Shown piece after piece: positions 30,501 to 41,329 of a DNA stretch of 64,000 nucleotides. The translations under genes and the position numbers were made by a program. Each line of letters begins with the position of its first letter. Position 1 is the first letter of the stretch. This DNA comes from Macrococcus armenti. Lineage in GTDB: Bacteria; Bacillota; Bacilli; Staphylococcales; Staphylococcaceae. The stretch covers positions 992,001-1,056,000 of the forward strand of contig NZ_CP083608.1 in assembly GCF_020097135.1 (NCBI RefSeq), written 5' to 3'. A model generated the notes under the pieces. That model saw only the letters and a list, made by a program, of their open reading frames with translations. It ran no database searches and was not told the origin of the DNA.

Positions 30501-31724
30501 ATGAAGAAGATTAATATCGCATTACTGGGGTTAGGTACAGTTGGTAGTGGTGTTGTTCAAATATTGTTAGAAAATTATGAACAAATAAAGGAGAAACATC
30601 GTGCAGATATTACGATAAGCAAAGTTCTAGTTTCTGATACAACAAAACCCCGTAATATTGATACCTCAAAAATTCAACTCACTGATAATATTGAAGATAT
30701 ATTTAATGATAACGAGATTGATGTATATATAGAGGTTATGGGTGGTATTGACAAAACGAAGGATATATTGTTACATGCACTGAATCATAAAATTCATGTC
30801 ATTACAGCGAATAAAGATTTACTTGCGGAACATTTAGAAGATCTTGAAGAAGCAGCACATTTAAATGGTGTTTCTTTAAAATATGAAGCGAGTATTGCAG
30901 GTGGTATTCCTGTTGTGAACGCATTAAATTATGGATTAAATGCAAACGGTATCGGTAAATTTATGGGGATTTTCAACGGAACTTCAAATTTTATTCTCAG
31001 CAAGATGACGCATGAAAATTTATCTTATGAAGAAGCATTAAAAATCGCGACAGATTTAGGTTATGCAGAGTCTGATTCTAGTGCAGATGTTGATGGCATT
31101 GATGCTGCACGTAAAGTGACAGTGATGAGTTATTTAGCATTCAATCAATTTAAACAGTTAAAGGATTGTGAATATACAGGTATTCGTGATGTTACACGCG
31201 CACACATTGAGATTGCTAAGGCGTTCGATTATCGAATTAAACTTATCGGAAAAGGAGAAGTTCAGGGTTCTGAAGTCTCACTTTCAGTTGCACCGATGTG
31301 TATACCGGTTCACCATCAATTATCACATGTTGAAAATGAATACAATGCTATTTATATTGATGGTAATGCTGTCGGAGATACGATGTACTACGGTAAAGGC
31401 GCAGGTAGTTTAGCGACAGGTAGTGCAGTAATGAGTGATCTACTTAATGTTATTGAACTTATGGGAACAAATCTTCATAACTTACCGCTTCATCTTGAAG
31501 TTGAACAATTAACAGTTCAGCAATTGGAACAGTATTTAGTCATTATCGATTTATATGCGGATAGTGATGTTGCTGAAATTATGAATGAATTGAAATCAGA
31601 ACGACATTTAATTCAAGACGGTACTTTAGCACTTGAAATTAATGGTTCGGTTAATACTGAATATTTAGAAAGTAAACAGTTGAATTATAAATACTATAGA
31701 ATTGAAGGTGTTAAATATGAATAG
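30501..31724 (+). CDS. hom: Homoserine dehydrogenase
   Basis: 407-residue NAD(P)-dependent enzyme converting aspartate semialdehyde to homoserine. Visible motifs are the Rossmann loop [14 protein letters not shown] near residue 7, the catalytic stretch ANKDLLAEH, and [14 protein letters not shown]. It is somewhat shorter than the usual 420-430 residues because the C-terminal ACT domain is compact. ATG 30501 has AGGAG 8 bases upstream; GTG 30492 is part of that site. It overlaps thrC by 8 bases. Confidence 0.94.
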   Translation: MKKINIALLGLGTVGSGVVQILLENYEQIKEKHRADITISKVLVSDTTKPRNIDTSKIQLTDNIEDIFNDNEIDVYIEVMGGIDKTKDILLHALNHKIHVITANKDLLAEHLEDLEEAAHLNGVSLKYEASIAGGIPVVNALNYGLNANGIGKFMGIFNGTSNFILSKMTHENLSYEEALKIATDLGYAESDSSADVDGIDAARKVTVMSYLAFNQFKQLKDCEYTGIRDVTRAHIEIAKAFDYRIKLIGKGEVQGSEVSLSVAPMCIPVHHQLSHVENEYNAIYIDGNAVGDTMYYGKGAGSLATGSAVMSDLLNVIELMGTNLHNLPLHLEVEQLTVQQLEQYLVIIDLYADSDVAEIMNELKSERHLIQDGTLALEINGSVNTEYLESKQLNYKYYRIEGVKYE

Positions 31725-32778
31725 ATGGTTAGGGTTAATTGAAGAATACAAATCATTTTTACCGGTAAATAACGCAACACCGAAACTTACATTAAATGAA
31801 GGCGGAACACCTTTAATTTACTGTGAATATTTATCTGATGTGCTTGAAAACGAAGTATACGTTAAATATGAAGGTGCAAACCCGACAGGTTCATTTAAAG
31901 ATAGAGGAATGGTAATGGCTGTAGCAAAAGCTAAAGAAGAGGGGAAAGAAATTGTAATCTGTGCTTCTACAGGTAATACGTCAGCTTCAGCAGCAGCATA
32001 TGCAGCGCGTGCTGGGTTAAAAACAATTGTAGTCATACCTGAAGGTAAGATTTCGATGGGTAAACTTGCACAGGCGATAGTGTATGGTGCAGAAATTGTT
32101 TCAATAGAAGGGAGCTTTGATGAAGCGCTGAAGATTGTACGTAAAGTTGCTGATAAGCGAGATGATATTGCGCTTGTAAATTCGGTGAATCCGTATCGTT
32201 TAGAAGGACAGAAAACAGCTGCTTTTGAAGTTGTAGAACAACTCGGAAGTGTACCACATATTCTCGCAATCCCAGTAGGAAATGCAGGGAATATAACTGC
32301 GTACTGGAAAGGATTTAAAGAATATGATGAAAAACATCATATAGGATTACCCAAAATGTACGGCTTTCAGGCTGATGGTGCAGCACCGATTGTTAAAGGT
32401 CATGTCATTGCGCAGCCAGAAACGATTGCGACAGCAATTCGTATAGGTAATCCTGCCAGCTGGAAATTAGCAGAAGCAGCGAGAGACGAGTCTAATGGAT
32501 TAATCGATGCAGTAACTGACGATGAAATTCTCGAAGCATATCACATAATTACAACTAAGGAAGGTATATTTGCAGAACCAGGTAGTAATGCAAGTATCGC
32601 GGGATTATTGAAATTAAAGAAAAATAATCAACTTCCGAAAAATAAAAAAATTGTTGCAGTGTTAACAGGTAACGGATTAAAAGATCCACAAACTGCGATT
32701 GATTCAATTGATATCCAACCAGAGGTCCTGAAAAATGATGAAACTGAAATTATTAAATATATCGAGGGACGCGTATAA
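31717..32778 (+). CDS. thrC: Threonine synthase
   Basis: 353-residue PLP enzyme converting O-phosphohomoserine to threonine. The PLP lysine is in [13 protein letters not shown] near residue 63, with [19 protein letters not shown] next. AAGGTG is upstream of ATG 31717. The in-frame TTG at 31702 is upstream of the ribosome site and rejected. The stop overlaps thrB by one base. Confidence 0.95.
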   Translation: MNRWLGLIEEYKSFLPVNNATPKLTLNEGGTPLIYCEYLSDVLENEVYVKYEGANPTGSFKDRGMVMAVAKAKEEGKEIVICASTGNTSASAAAYAARAGLKTIVVIPEGKISMGKLAQAIVYGAEIVSIEGSFDEALKIVRKVADKRDDIALVNSVNPYRLEGQKTAAFEVVEQLGSVPHILAIPVGNAGNITAYWKGFKEYDEKHHIGLPKMYGFQADGAAPIVKGHVIAQPETIATAIRIGNPASWKLAEAARDESNGLIDAVTDDEILEAYHIITTKEGIFAEPGSNASIAGLLKLKKNNQLPKNKKIVAVLTGNGLKDPQTAIDSIDIQPEVLKNDETEIIKYIEGRV

Positions 32779-33680
32779 TGCTATATATTAAAGTACCGGC
32801 CTCGACATCAAACTTAGGACCTGGATTTGATTCAATCGGTATGGCCGTCAATATTTATTTAGAACTGGAAGTAGAAGAAAGTAACGAATGGGACATTCAG
32901 CATTTAGGGGATGTATTGTCAGAACTGAGTAACGATGAAAATCATTACATCAGGAAAATGTGTGAACATTTTATGACTCATTTTAATTTGGAGAGTAAAG
33001 CGTTCAAAATTATTATGTATTCGGATATACCTTTAGCCCGTGGATTAGGAAGTAGTGGTTCTGCATTAATTGCGAGTCTTGAAATTATTAATCATTTTTA
33101 TCAGTTAAATTTAAGTGAGGAAGAACGTATTCGTATACTATCAGAGATAGAAGGACATCCTGATAATGTTGCACCGAGCATAAAAGGAGGTATCGTTGCA
33201 GGTTATTATAATAATGCAACGAATGAAACGGTTACGTTATCCGTACCTGTAATTAAATGGCCGATAATGGTCGTTATACCAAATTATGAACTTAAAACAG
33301 AAGCAGCAAGAAATGTACTGCCAGATAATATGGCGTTCGATGAAGCAGTAAAAGCAGGTTCAATCGCAAATATGTTAGTTGCTGCTTTGTATGCGAAAGA
33401 TTACAGCATTTTAGGTGAAATGATGATGAATGATTTGTATCATGAACAATATCGTGCACATCTTGTACCACATTTCCAACGCGTTAAAGATGCGATTACG
33501 GAAAACTGTTACGCATTTTTAAGTGGTGCAGGTCCATCAATCTTTATCGTGTGTCATCCGGATTATTATGATGAGAATCGTTTTAATTTATTAAAACTAC
33601 CAGATTGCGAAGTGAAAAGTATTGAGCCGGACCAAGAAGGTGTTATTACATTCGAAAAAGATGGTCATATGTTAAACTAA
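32778..33680 (+). CDS. thrB: Homoserine kinase
   Basis: 300-residue GHMP kinase phosphorylating homoserine. It has the N-terminal KVPASTSNLGPGFDSIGMA, the phosphate loop PLARGLGSSGSALIASL near residue 88 and the C-terminal FLSGAGPSIFIV motif. It is translationally coupled to thrC (TAATG). Confidence 0.95.
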   Translation: MLYIKVPASTSNLGPGFDSIGMAVNIYLELEVEESNEWDIQHLGDVLSELSNDENHYIRKMCEHFMTHFNLESKAFKIIMYSDIPLARGLGSSGSALIASLEIINHFYQLNLSEEERIRILSEIEGHPDNVAPSIKGGIVAGYYNNATNETVTLSVPVIKWPIMVVIPNYELKTEAARNVLPDNMAFDEAVKAGSIANMLVAALYAKDYSILGEMMMNDLYHEQYRAHLVPHFQRVKDAITENCYAFLSGAGPSIFIVCHPDYYDENRFNLLKLPDCEVKSIEPDQEGVITFEKDGHMLN

Positions 33681-33705
33681 TACTATCAATTTTAGGAGTG
33701 GTTAC

Positions 33706-34521
33706 ATGAAGTATAAAATGATCGTATTAGACATGGATGACACATTACTGACATCCGACAATGAAATATTACCATCTACGAAAGAAGCATTAATAAAGGC
33801 GCAGCAATTGGGTGTTAAAGTAGTACTGGCTTCCGGAAGACCGACTGGCGGAATGATGGATGCCGCAAAGGAGCTTCAGCTTGATAAGTTTGATTCTTAT
33901 ATTATTAGCTATAATGGTGCAGCAATTTATGATATGGCAAATGCACGTTTTGTAGAAAAAACGTATGTTGACAGTACTCAGTTTAAAGAAATTGTTGCAT
34001 TTTTAAGAAACGAAAATATTATGGCACTTTCTTATAAAGATAATAAAATTTATTATGAAGGAACATCTGAATACGAGCATGTTGAAGGAGAGCTTACTGG
34101 TCTTGAAATGGTGAAAACAACTGACTTATTAAAAATGATTCAAACAGATGTTCCGAAAGTAATGGGAGTAGGTAATATAGAGCATATTTCTAAGTTAAAT
34201 ATTAAGCTCAATGGTAAATTTGGAGAACAAATTCATGCGACGACTTCAAAGCCATTCTTTCTTGAGTTTATGAATAAAGACGTCTCAAAAGGAAAAGTGT
34301 TAGCGCGTTTTCTGCAGCATCTCAATATAAATACTGACGAAATCATTGCCTTTGGTGATAGTAATAACGACAAAGATATGCTTGAAGTTGCAGGTCTTGG
34401 TGTTGCAATGGGTAACGCAAATGACTCAATTAAAGCAGTTGCAGATATCATTACTCTAGATCACAATGAAGACGGTATATATAAAATTATAGACGAATAT
34501 ATAATAAACAAGCACAAATAA
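33706..34521 (+). CDS. HAD-superfamily sugar-phosphatase-like hydrolase (Cof type)
   Basis: 271-residue haloacid dehalogenase phosphatase of the Cof/YidA group. Motif I is VLDMDDTLLTSDN near residue 7, motif II ASGRPTGGM, motif III the lysine in NKDVSKGKVLARF and motif IV FGDSNNDKDMLE near 212. The large C2 cap suggests small phosphorylated substrates. AGGAGTGG is upstream. It follows thrB closely, as in staphylococci, but no threonine role is shown. Confidence 0.87.
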   Translation: MKYKMIVLDMDDTLLTSDNEILPSTKEALIKAQQLGVKVVLASGRPTGGMMDAAKELQLDKFDSYIISYNGAAIYDMANARFVEKTYVDSTQFKEIVAFLRNENIMALSYKDNKIYYEGTSEYEHVEGELTGLEMVKTTDLLKMIQTDVPKVMGVGNIEHISKLNIKLNGKFGEQIHATTSKPFFLEFMNKDVSKGKVLARFLQHLNINTDEIIAFGDSNNDKDMLEVAGLGVAMGNANDSIKAVADIITLDHNEDGIYKIIDEYIINKHK

Positions 34522-34540
34522 GTGCTTGTTTATTTTCTTT
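34503..34540. terminator. Terminator after the thr/HAD genes
   Basis: AATAAACAAGCAC-aaataa-GTGCTTGTTTATT followed by TTCTTTT. It overlaps the 3' end of convergent panE. Confidence 0.85.
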
Positions 34541-35393
34541 TATATTGGTAGCCTGCTAAAAGTGCTGTTACCGTATTTAAAATAGGGGTATGAAGTTGAT
34601 AAGATGATGCTAATTGGTGGATATATCCTTGAATATATTCGAACTCGGTAAGTCTGTTTTCATAAACATCATAATACATAGACGTCCCCATTAAAGGGTG
34701 ATAAGTTTTATAGATGGCCATAATATTTTCAATCGTATCATCACCTAGTGCTATACCATGTCGACGTGCTACAGTACAGCCTTCTGCTAATAGCTGTTCG
34801 GTCAAAGATTCAATTTGTTTTTGTTCTAACACTTGTGCTGTATTTTTTGTAAGTGCAGTAATGGTATTAATACCTAAGTTCACAAGTAATTTAAACCATT
34901 GTTTTTCTTGATGATTTTCATCCAGAACAATATTTAATTGTGACAAATCTGTGTACTGCTTTAATGTAATTAATTTATCAACATCCGGTAATATGAGTGT
35001 ATTGTCCTGGTAGTATATAACTTCATCATTCTTTTTCTGACCACTAATATAAACTACAGCATGATAAGTGTATGGATGATTGAATAAATCAACTTGTGAA
35101 ATGCCATTTTGACAAATGATAATATTTGTCTGATCATGACACATATTAAGTACATCTTCAATAATTGTTTTAGTAGCTGTCGCTTTAACACAAATGTAAA
35201 TCGTATCATATTGTGTTTTAGTAGGTAGTATTTTTGTTATTTTCTTTGTTTCTATCGGTTTATCATTTTTAGTGATATATAGTTTGCGCGCTTCCTTCGC
35301 ATAAATATCAATATCAATTTCATGATTATCCTTGAGTAAGTAATAGAGTATACTACCAACTGCACCAGCACCAATAATTGCATGTTTTTGCAT
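34530..35393 (-). CDS. panE: 2-dehydropantoate 2-reductase (ketopantoate reductase)
   Basis: 287-residue NADPH reductase making pantoate from ketopantoate, the product of panB. The Rossmann loop IIGAGAVGSILYYLL is at residue 6. The ketopantoate reductase C-terminal helical domain has the catalytic lysine context KLLVNLGINTITALT near 177. ATG 35393 follows AGGAGAAA; the longer reading to 35447 has no ribosome site. It is divergent from panBCD. Confidence 0.9.
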   Translation of the reverse strand: MQKHAIIGAGAVGSILYYLLKDNHEIDIDIYAKEARKLYITKNDKPIETKKITKILPTKTQYDTIYICVKATATKTIIEDVLNMCHDQTNIIICQNGISQVDLFNHPYTYHAVVYISGQKKNDEVIYYQDNTLILPDVDKLITLKQYTDLSQLNIVLDENHQEKQWFKLLVNLGINTITALTKNTAQVLEQKQIESLTEQLLAEGCTVARRHGIALGDDTIENIMAIYKTYHPLMGTSMYYDVYENRLTEFEYIQGYIHQLASSYQLHTPILNTVTALLAGYQYKRK

Positions 35394-35482
35394 AATTTCT
35401 CCTTTAAAAATGGATGTTTTATATATACAATTATAACGATTAATCATATAATAGCACTAGAAATTTTATTGAGGTGAAGAAG

Positions 35483-37527
<2,045 letters not shown>

Positions 37528-37553
37528 GGCAGATTAATAGTTCCCACTACAAC

Positions 37554-37577
37554 AAAACCGAACAAAAACTATAAATC
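37554..37577 (+). terminator. 5' arm of the panD terminator, separated from its 3' arm by an insertion sequence
   Basis: The 24 bases at 37554-37577 begin AAAACCGAACAAAAACTAT. They complement 39092-39115 (GATTTAATAG then TTTTGCTCGGTTTT) with one mismatch and two single-base bulges. The outer arm ends in TTTTT on the far side. Joined without the insertion, this is a single hairpin with a loop of about seven bases. Confidence 0.75.
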
Positions 37578-37578
37578 A

Positions 37579-37581
37579 AAG
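37579..37581 (+). repeat. Left target-site duplication (AAG)
   Basis: AAG directly before the left inverted repeat matches AAG at 39086-39088. A 3-bp duplication is normal for IS150-group elements. Confidence 0.7.
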
Positions 37582-37607
37582 TGTAGTGCACCCCAAAAGT
37601 TAGACTT
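37582..37607 (+). repeat. Left terminal inverted repeat of the insertion sequence
   Basis: 26 bases, TGTAGTG first. It differs from the right repeat at three positions. Confidence 0.85.
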
Positions 37608-37627
37608 AAAATCTAACTTTTGGGGTG
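37589..37627 (+). promoter_or_regulatory. Left-end hairpin that can hide the orfA ribosome-binding site
   Basis: CACCCCAAAAGTTAGA (37589-37604) is perfectly complementary to 37612-37627, which contains GGGGTG in front of orfA. Transcripts entering from panD would fold this stem and hide the start region. Such protection against outside activation is known for other insertion sequences. Confidence 0.65.
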
Positions 37628-37633
37628 TTTTAT

Positions 37634-38176
37634 TTGGCTAAATATGATTTGGAATTCAAGCTGAAAATCGTAATTGAATATATTAATGGCACAGGTGGAT
37701 TCAGTGTTGTTGGTAAGCGTAATGGTATAAGTCGCTCTATGGTTAGAGATTGGTATAGAGCATATAGTGCCTTCGGCATTGAAGGGTTAGAAAGAAAAAG
37801 AAGTAAGAAGAAATACAGTTTAGAGGATAAGATTGTTATACTGAGATGGATGAAAGAGAATAATGCTTCATTAAGTATTACTTCAACCAAATTCCGTATT
37901 AATAATCCATCTCTTATATCTTCTTGGGTGAATGCTTATAATAAGCATGGTATTGATGGATTATCTGAAAAGAAGAAAGGAAGTCCATCTATGAAGAAGA
38001 AAAAAATTAATAATGGTAATAGTGACTATGTGAAAAAAATTGAACATGAAAATGAACTTTTAAGAGCTGAACTTGCCTATATAAAAAAGTTGAAAGCTTC
38101 AGGGATAAGTATACCGAACCGACTGCTAAAATCGAATCAAGAGTCATTAAAGAGCTCCGAAAAGATTTCAAATTAA
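37634..38176 (+). CDS. IS3/IS150-family transposase OrfA
   Basis: About 180 residues. Two helix-turn-helix units (KLKIVIEYINGTGGFSVVGK near residue 10; KIVILRWMKENN and the next helix near 70) bind the element ends. A leucine-rich coiled segment ENELLRAELAYIKKLK near 140 leads into the frameshift site. TTG 37634, after GGGGTG, is my preferred start; GTG 37625 is possible. After AAAAAAG (38083-38089) a -1 shift continues into the orfB frame to give the full OrfAB transposase. Confidence 0.87.
   Translation: MAKYDLEFKLKIVIEYINGTGGFSVVGKRNGISRSMVRDWYRAYSAFGIEGLERKRSKKKYSLEDKIVILRWMKENNASLSITSTKFRINNPSLISSWVNAYNKHGIDGLSEKKKGSPSMKKKKINNGNSDYVKKIEHENELLRAELAYIKKLKASGISIPNRLLKSNQESLKSSEKISN
38083..38089 (+). 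promoter_or_regulatory. Programmed -1 frameshift heptamer
   Basis: A AAA AAG in the orfA reading frame. Shifting back one base enters the frame that reads KKVESFRDKYTEPTAKIES and continues without stop into orfB. Confidence 0.8.
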
Positions 38177-38217
38177 ACATTGTCCTTGAAGCACTGAAAT
38201 TCCCAAAATCTACATAT

Positions 38218-39030
38218 ATGTATTGGCAGAAGCAGTTTGATAAAGAAAATAAGGATCAGAAAATAGAAAATCAAATAAAGGAAATTTTTGAGGAAAACGC
38301 CATGAATTATGGCTACAGAAGGATTACAGGTGAACTTAGAAATAGAGGATATATTATTAATCACAAGAAAGTTCAGAGAATCATGAGTAAATTGAATTTA
38401 AAATCAATCTCATTTACTAGAAAAAATAGAAAATATTCATCCTACAAAGGAAAAATTGGCCGTATCGCTGATAATTTGGTTAACCGTAGGTTTGATACAA
38501 ATATTCCCTATCAGAAAATAACTACAGATACATCAGAGTTTAAATACCATTATCTTAATGAAAATGGTTTAATTTGTACTGGGAAGCTTTATCTTGACCC
38601 ATTTATGGATTTGTTTAATAGAGAAATTATCTCATATAGTATATCCAAAAAGCCAAATGCAGAAGGTATTATGTCAGCACTTACAAAAGCTGTGGCATTA
38701 ACAGATGCATGTGAGTTTAGAAGAACTTTTCATAGCGATCAAGGTTGGGCTTATCAGATGAAAAAATATAGGCAAAAGCTTAAAGATAATAAAATATTTC
38801 AGAGTATGTCCCGTAAGGGAAATTGTCTGGATAACTCGCCGATGGAGAGCTTTTTCAGTATTTTAAAACAGGAAATATTCTACGGAAAAGTTTATGAAAG
38901 TTATGAACAACTTGAAGCAGCAATTGAAAATTATATATGGTATTACAACAATAAGCGAATTAAATCAAAATTAGAATGGAAGAGCCCGATAGGGTTCAGA
39001 GAAAGTAGACTAAATGTAAAAATTGCATAA
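38218..39030 (+). CDS. IS3/IS150-family transposase OrfB (DDE integrase)
   Basis: 270 residues from the first ATG of the orfB frame; the true product is mainly the OrfAB fusion. Catalytic residues are in TTDTSEF (first Asp, near residue 102), FHSDQGWAY (second Asp, near 168) and NSPMESFFSILK (Glu, near 202). The N-terminal HTH_21-type EIFEENAMNYGYRRI is intact. The frame is open upstream to the slippery site. No stop or frameshift is seen in the catalytic core. Confidence 0.9.
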   Translation: MYWQKQFDKENKDQKIENQIKEIFEENAMNYGYRRITGELRNRGYIINHKKVQRIMSKLNLKSISFTRKNRKYSSYKGKIGRIADNLVNRRFDTNIPYQKITTDTSEFKYHYLNENGLICTGKLYLDPFMDLFNREIISYSISKKPNAEGIMSALTKAVALTDACEFRRTFHSDQGWAYQMKKYRQKLKDNKIFQSMSRKGNCLDNSPMESFFSILKQEIFYGKVYESYEQLEAAIENYIWYYNNKRIKSKLEWKSPIGFRESRLNVKIA

Positions 39031-39035
39031 AAAAA

Positions 39036-39057
39036 TGGAATGGATTTCTCCATTCCA
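39036..39057 (+). terminator. Hairpin after the transposase genes
   Basis: TGGAATGG-atttct-CCATTCCA inside the right end of the insertion sequence, preceded by A7. It lacks a T run on the plus strand. Confidence 0.5.
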
Positions 39058-39059
39058 AA

Positions 39060-39085
39060 TAGTCTAACTTTTAGGGTTCACTACA
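39060..39085 (-). repeat. Right terminal inverted repeat of the insertion sequence
   Basis: Read on the minus strand it begins TGTAGTGAACCC and matches the left end. Confidence 0.85.
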
Positions 39086-39088
39086 AAG
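39086..39088 (+). repeat. Right target-site duplication (AAG)
   Basis: Partner of 37579-37581. Confidence 0.7.
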
Positions 39089-39091
39089 CGC

Positions 39092-39116
39092 GATTTAATA
39101 GTTTTGCTCGGTTTTT
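39092..39116 (+). terminator. 3' arm and T run of the split panD terminator
   Basis: Complement of 37554-37577, ending in TTTTT at 39112-39116. Transcription from panD now meets the whole insertion sequence before reaching it. Confidence 0.75.
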
Positions 39117-39147
39117 GCGTGTTACAGAAAACTTTATGTCTCAGCCT

Positions 39148-39465
39148 CTATTTTGCAGTATGTGTCCATTCATGCGCATTTCGATGAAGTTTCGTATGGG
39201 CAAAAATGTGATCAGCAGCATAATCCTCATTCGTATAAACGGTAATATCATAAAATACCATATCTTCTTCGAATGATTCGTTTAAATACGTATCTTTAAG
39301 ATGATTGAATAATCGTACCATTGCTGTTCGATCGAGTCCCGGATATTCTCGTAAAATTTTCTTTATTATTTGGTTATGCTTATTATATACACCTTGAACG
39401 ACAATCACAAACTTCTCATCCGTTTTTAATACATCGTCAAATAAATCTATTTGTCCGTTGCTCAT
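39148..39465 (-). CDS. Hypothetical protein (105 aa)
   Basis: Soluble 105-residue protein with no signal peptide or membrane segment. It begins MSNGQIDLFDDVLKTDEKFV and has a beta strand FVIVVQGVYNK near residue 18, then a helical region with acidic patches and a His-rich tail (HTKLHRNAHEWTH). I do not recognise the family. ATG 39465 has AAGGAG 8 bases upstream; the in-frame codons at 39471 and 39474 are too close to that site. It is convergent with the insertion sequence and was the natural downstream neighbour of panD before the insertion. Confidence 0.7.
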   Translation of the reverse strand: MSNGQIDLFDDVLKTDEKFVIVVQGVYNKHNQIIKKILREYPGLDRTAMVRLFNHLKDTYLNESFEEDMVFYDITVYTNEDYAADHIFAHTKLHRNAHEWTHTAK

Positions 39466-39496
39466 ATTCATCACTCCTTAATTTAATTATACATAG

Positions 39497-39530
39497 AAAC
39501 GCCATACATTGTACAGAATGTATGGCGTTT
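39497..39530 (-). terminator. Terminator of the amino-acid permease gene
   Basis: AAACGCCATACATT-gtacag-AATGTATGGCGTTT, immediately downstream of the minus-strand permease stop. Confidence 0.7.
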
Positions 39531-39533
39531 TCG

Positions 39534-40973
39534 TTATAGTTTATGTTCGTCCAGATTAATATCTTCTAACTTAACGATTTTTGTTTTATGAATGAATTTA
39601 TAGCCGAAATAAATGACGATTGCAGCAATAATTGGTAAATAAGATTCGAAAACTTTCGCATAATGCATTGCTTTTAAGTCTCCGAAAGACTGACCGATTA
39701 AAAGAAAGAGTATCGTGATAATAACGATGACTGGACCTAATGGAAAGAGCGGTGCTTTATATGGTAACAGTTTATTTATATCTTTTTGCTGTTTTTTAAT
39801 AGCACCTCTTAACCTCATATGACTGATAACACTAATCATCCAGACGATTAATACTAACGAGCCGACCATACTGAGTAGTTTTCCGTAGCCACCCATATTG
39901 ACGTTTGCGTATATTAACGTAAGAATGATAAAACATGTCGTTACAATCAATGCATTAAATGGCATATTATTTTTATTCAGTTTACCTAAAAACTTAGGTG
40001 CTTTATTATCGCGACTTAAAGATAATAATAAACGACTCGTTGCGTATAAGCCAGAATTTCCGGCACTTAATACAGCAGTAAGTATAACAGCATTCATAAC
40101 GGATGCTGCAAATAATATACCTACTTTATCAAAGATAATTGTAAATGGACTCATTGCAACGTCGTTATTTTCATTTATAAGTAACGGGTCTGTATACGGA
40201 ATAATACATGAGATTACAAATATAGATCCGATATAAAATAATAATATTCTCCAGAATACTTGCTTGATTGCTTTAGGCATCGATTCACTAGGATTTTTTG
40301 ATTCACCAGCGGTAACGGCAATAACTTCAGTACCGCCAAATGAGAATCCCGCTACGATTAACACGCCGAGTAAACCGAACACGCCATTATGAAATGGTGC
40401 ATCACCAATCGTAAAGTTTATAAAACCGATAGGAGCGCCACCAATGATTCCGAAAATTAACAGGAAGCCCATAATTAAAAATACAAATATCGTTATTACT
40501 TTTATTATCGCAAACCAATATTCAGCTTCCCCGAATGATTTCACAGAGAATGCATTTAACATAAATATTAAAGCCAGAAAAATCAAACTCCATATAAATG
40601 GATGAATTCCTCCGAATAACTCCCAGTAACTTAATACTTTAGCTGCCGATAAAATATCAACACTTGTGACTAAACTCCAGATGATCCAGTAAAACCAACC
40701 AACTGTAAAGCCAGCAGCAGGGTCAATAAATCGACTTGCGTATGCATTAAATGCTCCTGATACAGGGTAGAAAGTTGCTAGCTCACCGAGCGCTGTCATT
40801 AAAAAGTAAATCATTACCCCAATGATTAAATATGCGAGAATTGCACCTCCGGGACCTGCTTGAGCTACAACTGCACCACTAGCCATAAACAACCCGGTCC
40901 CAATAGATCCTCCGATTGCTATCATTGAAATATGACGCGTTTTTAAATCTCTATCCATTTGGTTATTTTCCAT
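39534..40973 (-). CDS. Amino acid permease (APC superfamily)
   Basis: 479-residue secondary transporter with 12 predicted transmembrane helices. The N-terminal cytosolic stretch RDLKTRHISMIAIGGSIGTG, with the discontinuous first helix, and the GGTEVIAVTAGESKNP region near residue 222 are typical of the amino acid transporter (AAT) family of LysP/GabP/AnsP-type carriers. The substrate cannot be decided from sequence; lysine is one option because it sits in the region that holds a LysP-like permease in staphylococci. ATG 40973 follows AGGTGAT. The longer reading to 41018 lacks a ribosome site. Confidence 0.85.
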   Translation of the reverse strand: MENNQMDRDLKTRHISMIAIGGSIGTGLFMASGAVVAQAGPGGAILAYLIIGVMIYFLMTALGELATFYPVSGAFNAYASRFIDPAAGFTVGWFYWIIWSLVTSVDILSAAKVLSYWELFGGIHPFIWSLIFLALIFMLNAFSVKSFGEAEYWFAIIKVITIFVFLIMGFLLIFGIIGGAPIGFINFTIGDAPFHNGVFGLLGVLIVAGFSFGGTEVIAVTAGESKNPSESMPKAIKQVFWRILLFYIGSIFVISCIIPYTDPLLINENNDVAMSPFTIIFDKVGILFAASVMNAVILTAVLSAGNSGLYATSRLLLSLSRDNKAPKFLGKLNKNNMPFNALIVTTCFIILTLIYANVNMGGYGKLLSMVGSLVLIVWMISVISHMRLRGAIKKQQKDINKLLPYKAPLFPLGPVIVIITILFLLIGQSFGDLKAMHYAKVFESYLPIIAAIVIYFGYKFIHKTKIVKLEDINLDEHKL

Positions 40974-41061
40974 ATCATCACCTGACCTTTCAAAAATATA
41001 GTTATTATTGTATGACAATTATGAAAATTTAGCAAGAAAAAGGTTTAATGCGTTCATGCTT

Positions 41062-41181
41062 TTAATTGCTAAAGTATTTAAGAATTATTTCTGATGCTTG
41101 TCGTCCACCCATAATATTCCGGCTCATTGGACCAACATATAGTTCTGTATATGGACCTGTAACAATTAAATTAGGTATCCA
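41062..41181 (-). pseudogene. C-terminal remnant of an NAD(P)/FAD-dependent oxidoreductase
   Basis: The minus strand reads WIPNLIVTGPYTELYVGPMS and continues to a TAA stop at 41064-41062, ending RNIMGGRQASEIILKYFSN. This resembles the C-terminal end of a flavin-dependent oxidoreductase or BFD-type thioredoxin-reductase-like protein. A stop (TAA at 41184-41182) lies directly upstream and no start or flavin motif exists nearby, so about 39 codons survive. The family assignment is tentative because only the tail remains. Confidence 0.55.
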
Positions 41182-41221
41182 TTATAATTTTTCATTATAG
41201 ACCTCTATTAAATAAATTAAT

Positions 41222-41267
41222 AAAAAGTCCGTACAGCAATAATAAAAATTTGCCGAACGGACTTTTT
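41222..41267 (-). terminator. Terminator after rpmG
   Basis: AAAAAGTCCGT (41222-41232) pairs with ACGGACTTTTT (41257-41267), with a 24-base loop. The rest of the stretch 41182-41329 holds nothing I can identify. Confidence 0.6.
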
Positions 41268-41329
41268 AATAGGCAAATTGCCTAGTGTCGTATAGTATAT
41301 TTAAACGCGAGTTGCGCATTTAACAAAGA

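Larger units (their letters stand above)
37582..39085 (+). mobile_element. Complete IS3-family (IS150 group) insertion sequence, 1504 bp
   Basis: Terminal inverted repeats of about 26 bp: left TGTAGTGCACCCCAAAAGTT at 37582, right complement TGTAGTGAACCCTAAAAGTT ending at 39085. A 3-bp target duplication, AAG, flanks it. Inside are orfA with helix-turn-helix repeats and orfB with a DDE integrase core. They are joined by a slippery A AAA AAG heptamer at 38083-38089. All parts needed for transposition look intact. Confidence 0.93.

Noticed and set aside
38173-38364. Minus-strand frame across the orfA/orfB junction
   Set aside because: It is antisense within the transposase and lacks start signals or family features.
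39040-39276. Plus-strand 78-residue reading frame after the insertion sequence
   Set aside because: It begins in the right end of the element and runs antisense to the 39148-39465 gene, with no ribosome site.
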